Positions 43,138 through 53,154 of a stretch of 64,000 nt of DNA are shown piece by piece (position 1 is the stretch's first letter; every line of letters starts with the position of its first letter). The notes under the pieces are model-generated. The model was not told the origin of the DNA, did not search any database, and saw only the letters and a program-made list of their open reading frames with translations. Location: positions 496,001 through 560,000 of the forward strand of contig NZ_JAERRG010000001.1 of NCBI RefSeq assembly GCF_016741935.1. The letters run 5' to 3'. A program made the position numbers and the translations under genes. This DNA comes from Streptomyces endocoffeicus (GTDB lineage Bacteria; Actinomycetota; Actinomycetes; Streptomycetales; Streptomycetaceae).

Positions 43138-45801
43138 ATGGAACAGACGCTGGACGCGGCGCTGGCGCAGCTGACGATCAGGGACCGGCTGCGCTTCGGG
43201 CGGTTGAGGTTCCACCGTGCGAGCGGGGCGCTGGTCCTTCAGCTCGAAGGTGAGGAGGCGACCGTCCGCGGCTGGCCCCGCCTCTTCCACGAGCGGCACC
43301 GCGGCGTTCTGCCGGTCAACTGTCCGGATGAGCTGCCGGCGGAGGAGACACCGGAGCAGCAGGTCGTCACCGAGCTGCTGGCCATCGCCCAGGGCTGCGG
43401 ATACGACGGCCGCCCGGCCTACCGGCTGCCCATCGCCTTCCCCCGCTTCGCGGCGGCCTTCGCGGCGCTGTATGTGTGGCGGCCGGACGACGGCCAGATG
43501 CCGGCCAAGCAGAACACCAAGATCGCACGGATGGTCAAGCAGGCGATCGCCGAGGAACGCCGCTACACCCTTCAGGAGATGAAGGAGCGGGCCGAGGCGC
43601 TGGCCCGGGACGAGCAACTGGCCCAGCAGCTGGGCGGGCTGGTCGGGGTGCTGGTGAAGGTGGCCGACGTCTGCCGATTACCGCACCGCCGTACGGTGCG
43701 CTGGTACCGCAGGAAGTGGTTCCGGGGCCGGGTCGTCACCCAGCTGGAGGTCTTCCGGGAGCTGCGCGGCCGGCAGCGAAAGCCCGTGGCGGACAAGCAG
43801 TTGCTGCTCGTCGAGGCGCTGCTCGCGGACATCGACGCGCATTACGGCTTCTTCCGCCGCCTCAACCGGGCGCGCCGCCCGGTCATCCTGCTGCCGGACG
43901 TCGACCGGTCCGCCGCGCGGCGGCAGATCAGGGATCGGCTGCTGGACGCCTATGACGACGGGGCGCGCGAGCTGCGGGTCCATCCCGTCGTCATCGCCAC
44001 CTCCGCCCCCGGCGCCGCGCCCCCGCCACGGGGCGGACAACCCCCCGTGGCGGCCGAGGAGATCACCGCCGCGGTGCCCGACCGGTTCCGCGCCCGGGAC
44101 GAGGCGGTGGAGCGGTGGCGGCGCAGTCAGGACGTACCGCTGCCGAGCCGGGTGCTCCAGGTGCGCCTCGCCTCCCCGCCACCGGCTCCGCTTCCCGCGC
44201 TCGGGGCGGGCCGATGGGGCCCGGCGATGTTGTCCGCCGGCACCGTGGCGGTGGTGTCCGCGGTGCTCGCCGGGCTGCTGAACTGGGCCCCGTGGGACCG
44301 TGCGGACGGCTGTGGCGAGCGGTTGCTGATGCGGGGCGCGGACTGTGTCGGCGTCTCGGACGGGACCGGGGTCTTCATGCCCGGTCTGCGGGGCATGCGC
44401 GAGGTCTTCGCCGGAATCGAGGCGGAGAACGAGCGGATCGCGCATACGGCGCATGCGACCGTGGCGCTGATGATTCCGATGGAGTCGGACAACCCGGCGG
44501 TGCGCCGGCAGATCCTCAGCGAGGTGCAGGGCGCCTATCTGGGGCAGCTGCAGGCGAACGGTTCGGACGCGGCCCCGCCCATCCGGCTGGTGACGGCCAA
44601 CCCGGGCCGGGACTACCGGGCGTGGCGGTTCACCGTGGACCGGCTGGTCGACCAGGAGCCCGAGCTGCGGATGGTCGTGGGTTTCAACCTGAGCCTGGAC
44701 TCCACTCAGGAGGCCATGAGCCATCTGGCCAACGAGCTGAAGATCCCCGTCGTGGCCGGGCTGGTCACCTCCCAGTCCTTCGCCAACGTCGACGGTCCGG
44801 GCCCCTACCGCTATCCGGGCCTGGCCCGGGTGGTGTCCACCAGCAAGGACCAGGCCGCCGCGCTGCTGCGCTACGATCCGGGGCTGGCCCGCGCGCAGAC
44901 GGCGCTGGTGGCCGACACCCGGCCGGGCGACAGCTACGACAAGTCGCTGCGGGACGCGTTCACCGAGGCCCGCGGCAGCGGTGCCGGAGCCCAGGACATG
45001 ACGTTCGCCTCGGAGGGGCCGGAGGTCGCGGGGGTCACCCCGAACGAGTTCGAGACCTTCGCCATGAATCTCTGCGAATCCAAGGCGCGCGTCGTCTACT
45101 TCGCGGGCCGGGCGTTCCATCTGGAGCTGTTCGTGAAGAGGCTGGCCCGCACCTACTGCGCCCGGAAGAAGTCGTACACGGTCATCTCCGGCTCCGACGC
45201 GACCACCCTCGACGAACGCCTCGACGGCACGGAACGCGCCCTGCTGCGGGGCGACCCGGGCGCCGGCACCCCCACCATCAACGTCCTTTACGCGGCCCCG
45301 GCTCACCCCGACGCCTGGGATGTGGAGGTCGGGCGCTGGAAGAAGCGCGCGGGAAGGCGGGGGGCGGCCCCCGGAGACCTGCCGCGCCATCTGGTCGAAC
45401 CGCAGCGGGCCATGGCGCAGCTGCGCGCCGCGGCCAGGGCCCATGCGGGAAAGCTGGGCACGGTGCGGTTCGACGACGGACGGGCCATCGAGACCCACGA
45501 TGTGATCCTGACCGCCGCGAAGGCCCTGACGAAGGCGGCGGCCACCACCCGGACGCCCGTCCCGTCGAAGGAGCGGATCAAGGAGGACTACGAAAATCTG
45601 AACTCCGCGTTCCGGGTCCAGGGAGCGGGCGGCTGGATCTGTCTGACGAACGCCGGCAACCCGTACAACAAGGCGCTGGCCATCGTCCGGCTCGACCCGA
45701 TGCGCAGCAAGCTGAGCTTCGAGGCCCTGGCCTGGCCGAAGGGGGCCCCGGCCGCGGACGACCGGTGTGTGGTGCCGCAGAATCCCGGCCGGCCGGGCTG
45801 A
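43138..45801 (+). CDS. membrane-spanning protein with extracellular type 1 periplasmic-binding-like domain
   Basis: 887 residues. Residues 1-355 are a soluble, Arg- and Leu-rich N-terminal half with no recognised domain. One TM helix lies near 361-382 (AMLSAGTVAVVSAVLAGLL). The outer half (about 390-880) has alternating strands like a type 1 periplasmic-binding/ABC substrate-binding protein (TVALMIPMESDNPAVR, VTANPGRDY, ELKIPVVAGLVTS, QTALVADTRPGDSYDKSL). Codon 181 is TTA (43678-43680), so translation may depend on the bldA tRNA. It lies 62 bp behind the LysR gene and 66 bp before the PKS gene. Role unknown; a ligand sensor is plausible. Confidence 0.72.
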   Translation: MEQTLDAALAQLTIRDRLRFGRLRFHRASGALVLQLEGEEATVRGWPRLFHERHRGVLPVNCPDELPAEETPEQQVVTELLAIAQGCGYDGRPAYRLPIAFPRFAAAFAALYVWRPDDGQMPAKQNTKIARMVKQAIAEERRYTLQEMKERAEALARDEQLAQQLGGLVGVLVKVADVCRLPHRRTVRWYRRKWFRGRVVTQLEVFRELRGRQRKPVADKQLLLVEALLADIDAHYGFFRRLNRARRPVILLPDVDRSAARRQIRDRLLDAYDDGARELRVHPVVIATSAPGAAPPPRGGQPPVAAEEITAAVPDRFRARDEAVERWRRSQDVPLPSRVLQVRLASPPPAPLPALGAGRWGPAMLSAGTVAVVSAVLAGLLNWAPWDRADGCGERLLMRGADCVGVSDGTGVFMPGLRGMREVFAGIEAENERIAHTAHATVALMIPMESDNPAVRRQILSEVQGAYLGQLQANGSDAAPPIRLVTANPGRDYRAWRFTVDRLVDQEPELRMVVGFNLSLDSTQEAMSHLANELKIPVVAGLVTSQSFANVDGPGPYRYPGLARVVSTSKDQAAALLRYDPGLARAQTALVADTRPGDSYDKSLRDAFTEARGSGAGAQDMTFASEGPEVAGVTPNEFETFAMNLCESKARVVYFAGRAFHLELFVKRLARTYCARKKSYTVISGSDATTLDERLDGTERALLRGDPGAGTPTINVLYAAPAHPDAWDVEVGRWKKRAGRRGAAPGDLPRHLVEPQRAMAQLRAAARAHAGKLGTVRFDDGRAIETHDVILTAAKALTKAAATTRTPVPSKERIKEDYENLNSAFRVQGAGGWICLTNAGNPYNKALAIVRLDPMRSKLSFEALAWPKGAPAADDRCVVPQNPGRPG

Positions 45802-45867
45802 GTCCCTCCCCGCCACAAGCGATTGACCAGGGAATCTCGTGGGGTCTCGTTGGTAAGGTCAGGATCG

Positions 45868-48800
45868 ATGGCACATCAAACGATCTCCACACCGCCCGTC
45901 CCGTTCTCCCGTGAGGAACAGTCCGGCGACATCGCCATCGTCGGGCTCAGCTGCCGACTGCCCGGTGGCATCACGGCGCCCGAGGGGCTGTGGGCCGCGC
46001 TCGTGGCCGGCCGCGATCTGGTCGGTGAGATACCCGCGGACCGGTTCGACGCGCACCGGTTCGTGGACCCCGACCCACGGCGCCCCGGGAAGGCGTACAC
46101 GGCAGCGGGCGGATTCCTGGCGGACATCACCGGATTCGACGCCGCGTTCTTCGGGCTGTCGCCCCGCGAGGCGAGCCGGATGGACCCGCAGCAGCGGCTG
46201 TTGCTGGAGATGGCCAGGGAGGCCCTCGACGACGCCGGTATCGATCCGGGGACGCTCGCGGGTTCGGACTCCGGGGTCCATGTGGGGGTGAGCAACGCCA
46301 ACTACGGCCAGCTCCAGTACGCCCGCCCGGAGGCGATCACGGCGTACACGATGGCGGGGGCGGCGCTGTGCAACACCGCCAACCGGATCTCGCACCTGTT
46401 CGATCTGCGGGGGCCGTCCATGGCGGTGGACACCGCCTGTTCCTCCTCCCTGGTCGCCCTGCACCAGGCATGTGCCCAACTGCGCGCCGGGGACGGCGGA
46501 GTGGCGCTCGCGTGCGGGATCAACCTGCTGCTGAGCCCGGGGGATTTCATCGGGTTCTCCAAGGCGTCCATGCTCTCCCGCAGCGGCCGCTGCCGCTCCT
46601 TCTCCGCGGACGCCGACGGCTACGTGCGCGCCGAGGGCGGCGCGGTGGTGGTGCTCAAGCGCCTCGCCGACGCCAAGGCGGACGGGGACACCGTGCACGC
46701 CGTGGTCCTCGGCACCGGAGTGGGCGCGGACGGGCGCACCCCTGGACTGTCGCTCCCCAGCGCGGAGGCCCAGGAGCGGCTGATGCGCCAGGTGCACCGC
46801 GACGCCGGGGTGCGGCCCGAGGACGTGTCCTATGTGGAGGCGCACGGCACCGGTACGCAGGCGGGCGACCCGATCGAGTGCCGGGCGCTGGGCGATGCGC
46901 TCGGCGCGGGCCGGGGCACTCCGCTGCCCATCGGCTCGGTGAAGTCGAACCTCGGCCATCTGGAGTCCGGGGCGGGCATGGCCGGTCTGCTCAAATGCGT
47001 GCTGATGCTGCGCCACGGGGTGATTCCGGCATCGCTGCACGCCGAACCGCTCAACCCCGCGATCGACTTCTCCGGTCTTGGCCTGGAGCCGGTGACCGCG
47101 GCGCGACCCCTGCGCTCGGGGGCCCTGGCGGTCAACTCGTTCGGCTTCGGCGGGGCCAACGCCCACGCCGTCCTCGGCCCGCCGCCCGTACCCTCCGCGA
47201 CCGCGCCGCCGGAGGTGACGTCCCTGCCGGTGGTGGTCTCGGCGGCCACCCCGGAGGCGCTCACCGAGGCCGTCACCCGCACCGCGGCCCGGCTCCGGGA
47301 TGCCACCGACTCGTTCTACGACCTCGCCTACACCAGCTGCCTCCGGCGTGGCCACCACCGTGAACGGGTCGCGGTGGTGGCGGACGGCGCCGGTGAAGCC
47401 GCCGCGCTGCTGGAGACGATCGCCGAGGGCACTCCGGTGGGCGGGGGCGCCGCGGCGGCCGCGACCCCGGGCCCGGTGGCGTTCGTGTACTCCGGCAACG
47501 GCGCCCAGTGGGCGGGCATGGGCGCGGAACTCCTTGACGCCGAACCGGCGTTCCGTGCTGCCGTCACCGAGGTGGACGCCGCACTGGCCGGACACCTGGG
47601 CTGGTCGGTGCTGGCAGAGCTGAGGTCCGCGGAACCGGAGCTGCACCGGACCGAGATCGCCCAGCCGCTGCTGTTCGCGGTGCAGATCGGGCTGACCGCG
47701 CTGCTGCGGGAGCGTGGCATCCGGCCCACCGCGGTGGCGGGCCATTCGGTGGGCGAGGTGGCCGCGGCGCACGCCTGCGGGGCGCTGGACCTGGCGGCGG
47801 CCTGCCGGGTCATCGCCGAACGCGGCCTCGCGCAGGCGGAGACGGCGGGTGGGGGGCGGATGGCCGCGGTGGGGGTGTCCGCCGACGAGGTCTCCGCGCT
47901 GATCGACGGCCGGGGCCTGGAGCTGGCCGGAGTGAACAGCCCCACCGATGTGACCCTCTCCGGACCCGCCGAGGAACTCTCCGCGCTCGGCGACGAGTTG
48001 CTCCGCCGCGGTGTCTTCTTCCGGGAGCTGAACCTGGATTACGCCTTCCACAGCCGCTCGATGGAGCCGATCCGGGACCGGCTCCACACATCGCTGACCG
48101 GGCTCGCGCCACGGGCCGGGACCGCGGCGTTCGTCTCCACCGTCACCGGCGGGACACTGCCGGGCACCGAGCTGGGCGCCGGATACTGGTGGCGCAACAT
48201 CCGGGAGCCGGTGCTGTTCGGCCCCGCCATCACCACGCTGGCGGACGAACACCGCTGCGGCACCATCGTGGAGGTCGGCCCCCATCCGGTGCTGCTGGGC
48301 TATCTGCGCAGGCAGTGCGCCACCGCGGACCGGCCGGTGACCACCGTCGGCACCCTGTCCCGCGAGGCGGCGGGCGCCACCGCGGTGCGGACCACCTGCG
48401 CGGCCGTGCTCGCCGCCGGGGCCGACGTCGACTGGGACACCTGGTTCCCGGTACGCGGCCGGGTGGTGCCGTTGCCCGCCTACCCGTGGCAGCGCGAACG
48501 CCACCTCAACGGCGCCCCGGACTGGTGGACGACGGGACCGGGTGGCGGCGGACAGGAGTCGGGACACCAACTGCTCGGCGACCGGTTGCCGACCGTGGAA
48601 CCCACCTGGCAGACCCCGGTCGAACCGTCCCGGCACGGCTGGATCGGCGACCACCGGGTCAGCGGTTCGGTCGTGATGCCGGGTGCCGCGTACCTGGAGA
48701 TGGCGCTCGCGGCAGGCCGGAGCCGCCACGAGGGGGCCGTGGAGGTCACCGGCCTCGACATCGGCAAGGCGCTGGTGCTGCCGTGGGACGACCCCGGCAT

Positions 48801-51800
48801 GGACACCACCGTGCAGACCCACCTCGCCGGTGAAGTACTCCGCGTGGCCTCCCGCCGGGGCGACGAGGACTGGCAGGAACACGCGAAGGCGCGGGTGCGC
48901 CGTCTGCACAGTGATCCTCCCGCGCCCCTGGATGTGGCGGCCCTCCGCACAGCCGCCCGCACCGAGATCTCCGGGGAACGGCACTATGCACGGATGCGGC
49001 AGGTCGAGCTGGCGTACGGGGAGGCGTTCCGCGGCGTCCAGCGGCTCACCGTGGCCGACGACACGGTGCTCGCCGACTACGCCAACCCCTCCGGGGCGCA
49101 GGGGTTCCACGCCCACCCGGCCCTGATCGACTCCACGCTGCAATCCATCGCGGCGCTGCTTCCCCACGCCGAGAACGGGCAGGTCCACCAGTTCCTGCCC
49201 GCCGAACTGGAACGGGTCCGCTTCTGGCGGACCCCCGCCGACCGGGGCGTGGCACTGATCCGGACCCGCCGCCTGACGCTGCGCGAGGCGGTGGTGGACA
49301 TCACCGTCGCCGATCCGGACGGCACCGTCGCCATGGAACTGCGCGGAGTCCACGTACGCCGCAACAAGGGAGCGGCGAGCGGCATCGACCGCATCGTCAG
49401 CACGCTCCGCGCCGCACCGCTGCCCGGGGCCACCGGCCCGGCCGGACTGCCGACGGCCACCGCGCTCGCCGCCGCGCGGGCCGCCGAGGTGGCGGCGCTG
49501 GACGAGGCGGCCCGACGCCACGACGGCCCCGCCTTCGTCCGCCGGGTCAAACACCTGACCGGCCACTTCGTGACGGCCGCACTCGCCGAACTGGAGAAGG
49601 CGGGCGCACGACCGGCCCACCGCGGGCTGTACGAGAACCTGCGGGCCCTCGCCGAACGAGAAGGCGTGCTCGACCGGACCCCGGAACCGGACCGGCTCCT
49701 CACCGAATTGCTGCGGGACTTCCCCGCCATGGCGCCGGAACTGCTCCTGTACGCGCGCTGCGGCCCGCAACTGGCCGGGGTGCTCACCGGAGATGTCGAT
49801 CCGGTGCAATTGCTCTTCTCGGACACCGAGCGCCTCGCCGAACTGCACTACACCACCTCCGTGGTGCACCACTACCTCAACCGGATGGCCGGGGAGCTGC
49901 TCACCGGGCTGGTGGACGCCTGGCCGACGGACCGGCCGCTGCGGATCCTGGAAGTCGGCGCGGGCACCGGGTCCACCACCGCCTGGCTGCTGCCCCGGCT
50001 GCCCGCCGACCGCACCACGTACACGTATACGGACATCTCCAGCGCGTTCTTCCCGCGTGCCCGCCACCGGTTCGCCGACCACCGGTTCCTCGACTACCGG
50101 ACGCTGGATCTGGACCGGGACCCCGCCGAACAGGGTTTCGCCGCCGCCTCCTTCGACCTGGTGATCGCCGCCAATGTGCTGCACGCCACCACCGATGTGC
50201 GCCGGGCCCTCGGCCATGTCACCGAACTCCTGGACAACGGTGGCCGATTGCTCGCCCTGGAGTTCCACGACAACGACCTCTTCGCCCCCTGCTACGGGCT
50301 GCTCCCCTCGGCGACCGGCTTCACCGACACGGAACTGCGCGAGGACACCCTGCTCGCCCGCGAGCGGTGGCCCGAGGTGCTGCGCTCCACCGGGTTCACC
50401 GACGTGGCCCAGCTCGGCGAGGAGCCCATCTGCTCGGTACTCCTCGCCGACCGGGGGATGCGCGAACGGCTCACACCGGTGTCCGATGCCGCCGCGCCCG
50501 GCCACTTCGTGGTGGCGACGGACGGCCTCCACGACCTGCCCGAAGCCGTGGTGGCGCGGCTGCGCGAGCTGGGCCGTACGGTGCGCCACGTAGCCGCCTC
50601 CGACGACGCCGCGCGCTGGGGCGCCGCGCTGAACGGCACCGAGGAGAGCACCGGGATCCTGGTGATGCTCGGTGACCAGGCCGCGGGGGCCGCGGAAGAC
50701 GTCGTCGGCCTGGTCGTCCGGCAGGCGGCGATCCTCAGGGCGATGGTCACCGCCTGCCAGGCGCTGCCCGAGAGCCGCGAGGTACGCGCCTGGGTGCTGA
50801 CGCCCGGCGAACACGCCGCCGTCCCCGAACGCCCCGCCCCGGCCGCCGCCTGGGCCCAAGCACGCACCCTGACCAGCGAAAACCCCCTGCTGAGAATCCG
50901 CAGGATCGCGGTGGCCCCCAGCGCGACCGCGACGGACATCTGCGCGGAGCTGCTCGCCGGAAGCGACGAGGACGAGGCCGTGCTCACCGCGGGCGGACGC
51001 TTCGTACCGCGGATCACCGAGCGCCGCCCCGCCACCCACTCCGTCCGCCCCTTCGGTCTGGCCGTGGTGGACGACGGACCGGCCTGGACGGCGGTGGCCG
51101 TACCCGAACCCGCACCGGGAGAAGTGGTCATCGAGGTGTGGGCGGCGGCGCTCAACTACGCCGACATCATGGTCTCCCGGGGACTGGTACCGCCCATGGC
51201 CGAGACACCGGAGGCCGGAACCCCGCTGCTGGGCCTCGAATGCGCCGGAGTGGTGACCCACGTCGGCGCCGATGTGACCGACCGGGCCGTGGGCGACCGG
51301 GTGATGGTCGCCCAGTCCGGAAGCCTCGCCTCGCATGTGCGCTGCCCGGCCCGGCTCACCATCCCCATCCCCGAGCACATGCCGTTCACCGAGGCGGCCA
51401 CCATCCCGACGGTGTTCGCCACCGTGCACTACGGTCTCGACTACCTGGCCCGGCTCCGCCACGGCGAGACGATCCTCGTGCACGGGGCCGCCGGCGGAGT
51501 GGGACTGGCCGCGCTGCGTTACGCCGAACACGCCGGCGCCACGGTCATCGCCACCGCCGGCACCCCCGCCAAGCGCCAGCTGCTGCGCCTGCTCGGCCAC
51601 GAACACGTGCTGGACTCGCGGAGCCTCGGCTTCGCCGACGAGGTCCTCGACATCACCGAGGGCCGCGGGGTGGACGTCGTGCTCAACTCGGTGGCGGGAG
51701 AGGCGCTGGGCCGCGGCATGGAACTGCTGCGCCCGCACGGCCGGTTCGTGGAACTCGGGAAGCGCGACATCCTCGCCGACAACGCGCTCGCCCTGCGGCC

Positions 51801-53154
51801 GTTCTCCCGTGACCTCTCCTTCTTCGGAGTCGACCTCACCAGCCTGCTCCAGGGCGACAGCCCGGTGGCCGGGCAGATGATCGACGAACTGGCCGAGCGC
51901 GTCGCGTCCGGGACGTACCGGCCCCTGCCGCACCTCACCTACCCGGCGGACCAGATCGCCGACGCCATGGCGCTGCTGCGGGACTCCCGCCACATCGGCA
52001 AGCTCGTCATCACGCTCGACCCCGCGGAACCGGTCCCCGTACGCGTACCGCGACCACCCGTGGCCCTGGACCCGGAGGCGACGTACCTCGTCACCGGCGG
52101 TCTGGGCGGGTTCGGCGGCGCCACCGCCCGCTGGCTGGCCCGCTGCGGGGCACGCCACCTCGCGCTGGCCTCCCGCAGCGGCGCCGCCCACCCGGAGGCC
52201 CGTACGGTGCTCGCGCGCATCGCCGACGAGGGGGCGCGGGCCACCGCCTACGCCACCGACATCACCGACCCCGCGGCCACTCGGGAACTGGTGGCCGCGA
52301 TCGACGCCACCGGCCATCCGCTGCGCGGAGTCATCAACGCCGCCATGGTGCTCGACGACGTCCTCGACGACGCCACCGCGGTGGAGCTCGACGACGAGCG
52401 GACCCGCGCGGTGGTGAGCCCGAAACTCGACGGGACGGCACACCTGGACCGGCTCACCCGCGACCGGCCACTGGACTTCTTCGTCTTCTACAGCTCCATC
52501 TCCGCGCTCGCGGGCAACCTCCGGCAAAGTACTTACGCCGCGGGCAACCTGGCGGGCGAGGCGATCATCCGGCGGCGCCGGGCCGCGGGGCTGCCCGGAC
52601 TGGCCGTGCAGTGGTGCGCCATCTCCGACACCGGCTACGCCGACCGGGCCGGCATGGTCGACACCATGCGGCAGGCCGGGTTCGGGGAACTCGACTCCAC
52701 CACCGCCACCCGGGTGCTCGGCGAGCTGATCACCGATCCCGATGCGGACGTCGTCATGGTGGGGAACACGGACTGGGCGCAGACCGCGAAGCTCCTCCCC
52801 GCCGTCGCCGCACCGCGCTTCGCCGAGATCCTGCCCGACCCGGACGCCGATCCCCATGACGCCGGCCGGAACATACCGCAGCTGGTGCGCTCGGCGGACG
52901 AGCCGGAGGCGCTGGCCATCGTCACCGAGGTGCTGGTCTCGGCGCTGGCCGCGGTATTGCACACCGCTCCGGAGCGGATCGACCCGGACACCCGGCTCGA
53001 CCAGCTCGGCCTGGAGTCGCTGATGGCGGCCGAGCTGAGCTCCGTACTGCAACGCAGGCTGGACTGTGTGGTCCCGACGATGGAACTGGCCACCGCGGCC
53101 GGTGTCCGGCAACTCGCCCCACGCCTGCTCGGGCGGGTCAGGCGGGGCGTATGA
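45868..53154 (+). CDS. single-module highly reducing polyketide synthase, KS-AT-DH-MT-ER-KR-ACP
   Basis: 2428 residues. KS about 21-445 with Cys191 (DTACSSS), His326 (HGTGT) and His364 (NLGHL). AT about 540-860, Ser627 in GHSVGE; the specificity motif is YAFHS at 725-729, between the malonyl HAFH and methylmalonyl YASH patterns. DH about 905-1165, His929 (HxxxGxxxxP) and Asp1088. C-methyltransferase about 1330-1530 with intact ILEVGAGTG at 1360. ER about 1728-2060 with HGAAGGVGLAAL. KR from 2072 (VTGGLGGFG), Ser2209-Ser2210, Tyr2223. ACP with Ser2384 in LGLESLMA. All sites look intact. The order, with C-MeT before ER, is that of fungal iterative highly reducing PKSs. The stop overlaps the thioesterase ATG. 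ATG 45868 precedes the KS by 20 residues. Confidence 0.9.
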   Translation: MAHQTISTPPVPFSREEQSGDIAIVGLSCRLPGGITAPEGLWAALVAGRDLVGEIPADRFDAHRFVDPDPRRPGKAYTAAGGFLADITGFDAAFFGLSPREASRMDPQQRLLLEMAREALDDAGIDPGTLAGSDSGVHVGVSNANYGQLQYARPEAITAYTMAGAALCNTANRISHLFDLRGPSMAVDTACSSSLVALHQACAQLRAGDGGVALACGINLLLSPGDFIGFSKASMLSRSGRCRSFSADADGYVRAEGGAVVVLKRLADAKADGDTVHAVVLGTGVGADGRTPGLSLPSAEAQERLMRQVHRDAGVRPEDVSYVEAHGTGTQAGDPIECRALGDALGAGRGTPLPIGSVKSNLGHLESGAGMAGLLKCVLMLRHGVIPASLHAEPLNPAIDFSGLGLEPVTAARPLRSGALAVNSFGFGGANAHAVLGPPPVPSATAPPEVTSLPVVVSAATPEALTEAVTRTAARLRDATDSFYDLAYTSCLRRGHHRERVAVVADGAGEAAALLETIAEGTPVGGGAAAAATPGPVAFVYSGNGAQWAGMGAELLDAEPAFRAAVTEVDAALAGHLGWSVLAELRSAEPELHRTEIAQPLLFAVQIGLTALLRERGIRPTAVAGHSVGEVAAAHACGALDLAAACRVIAERGLAQAETAGGGRMAAVGVSADEVSALIDGRGLELAGVNSPTDVTLSGPAEELSALGDELLRRGVFFRELNLDYAFHSRSMEPIRDRLHTSLTGLAPRAGTAAFVSTVTGGTLPGTELGAGYWWRNIREPVLFGPAITTLADEHRCGTIVEVGPHPVLLGYLRRQCATADRPVTTVGTLSREAAGATAVRTTCAAVLAAGADVDWDTWFPVRGRVVPLPAYPWQRERHLNGAPDWWTTGPGGGGQESGHQLLGDRLPTVEPTWQTPVEPSRHGWIGDHRVSGSVVMPGAAYLEMALAAGRSRHEGAVEVTGLDIGKALVLPWDDPGMDTTVQTHLAGEVLRVASRRGDEDWQEHAKARVRRLHSDPPAPLDVAALRTAARTEISGERHYARMRQVELAYGEAFRGVQRLTVADDTVLADYANPSGAQGFHAHPALIDSTLQSIAALLPHAENGQVHQFLPAELERVRFWRTPADRGVALIRTRRLTLREAVVDITVADPDGTVAMELRGVHVRRNKGAASGIDRIVSTLRAAPLPGATGPAGLPTATALAAARAAEVAALDEAARRHDGPAFVRRVKHLTGHFVTAALAELEKAGARPAHRGLYENLRALAEREGVLDRTPEPDRLLTELLRDFPAMAPELLLYARCGPQLAGVLTGDVDPVQLLFSDTERLAELHYTTSVVHHYLNRMAGELLTGLVDAWPTDRPLRILEVGAGTGSTTAWLLPRLPADRTTYTYTDISSAFFPRARHRFADHRFLDYRTLDLDRDPAEQGFAAASFDLVIAANVLHATTDVRRALGHVTELLDNGGRLLALEFHDNDLFAPCYGLLPSATGFTDTELREDTLLARERWPEVLRSTGFTDVAQLGEEPICSVLLADRGMRERLTPVSDAAAPGHFVVATDGLHDLPEAVVARLRELGRTVRHVAASDDAARWGAALNGTEESTGILVMLGDQAAGAAEDVVGLVVRQAAILRAMVTACQALPESREVRAWVLTPGEHAAVPERPAPAAAWAQARTLTSENPLLRIRRIAVAPSATATDICAELLAGSDEDEAVLTAGGRFVPRITERRPATHSVRPFGLAVVDDGPAWTAVAVPEPAPGEVVIEVWAAALNYADIMVSRGLVPPMAETPEAGTPLLGLECAGVVTHVGADVTDRAVGDRVMVAQSGSLASHVRCPARLTIPIPEHMPFTEAATIPTVFATVHYGLDYLARLRHGETILVHGAAGGVGLAALRYAEHAGATVIATAGTPAKRQLLRLLGHEHVLDSRSLGFADEVLDITEGRGVDVVLNSVAGEALGRGMELLRPHGRFVELGKRDILADNALALRPFSRDLSFFGVDLTSLLQGDSPVAGQMIDELAERVASGTYRPLPHLTYPADQIADAMALLRDSRHIGKLVITLDPAEPVPVRVPRPPVALDPEATYLVTGGLGGFGGATARWLARCGARHLALASRSGAAHPEARTVLARIADEGARATAYATDITDPAATRELVAAIDATGHPLRGVINAAMVLDDVLDDATAVELDDERTRAVVSPKLDGTAHLDRLTRDRPLDFFVFYSSISALAGNLRQSTYAAGNLAGEAIIRRRRAAGLPGLAVQWCAISDTGYADRAGMVDTMRQAGFGELDSTTATRVLGELITDPDADVVMVGNTDWAQTAKLLPAVAAPRFAEILPDPDADPHDAGRNIPQLVRSADEPEALAIVTEVLVSALAAVLHTAPERIDPDTRLDQLGLESLMAAELSSVLQRRLDCVVPTMELATAAGVRQLAPRLLGRVRRGV

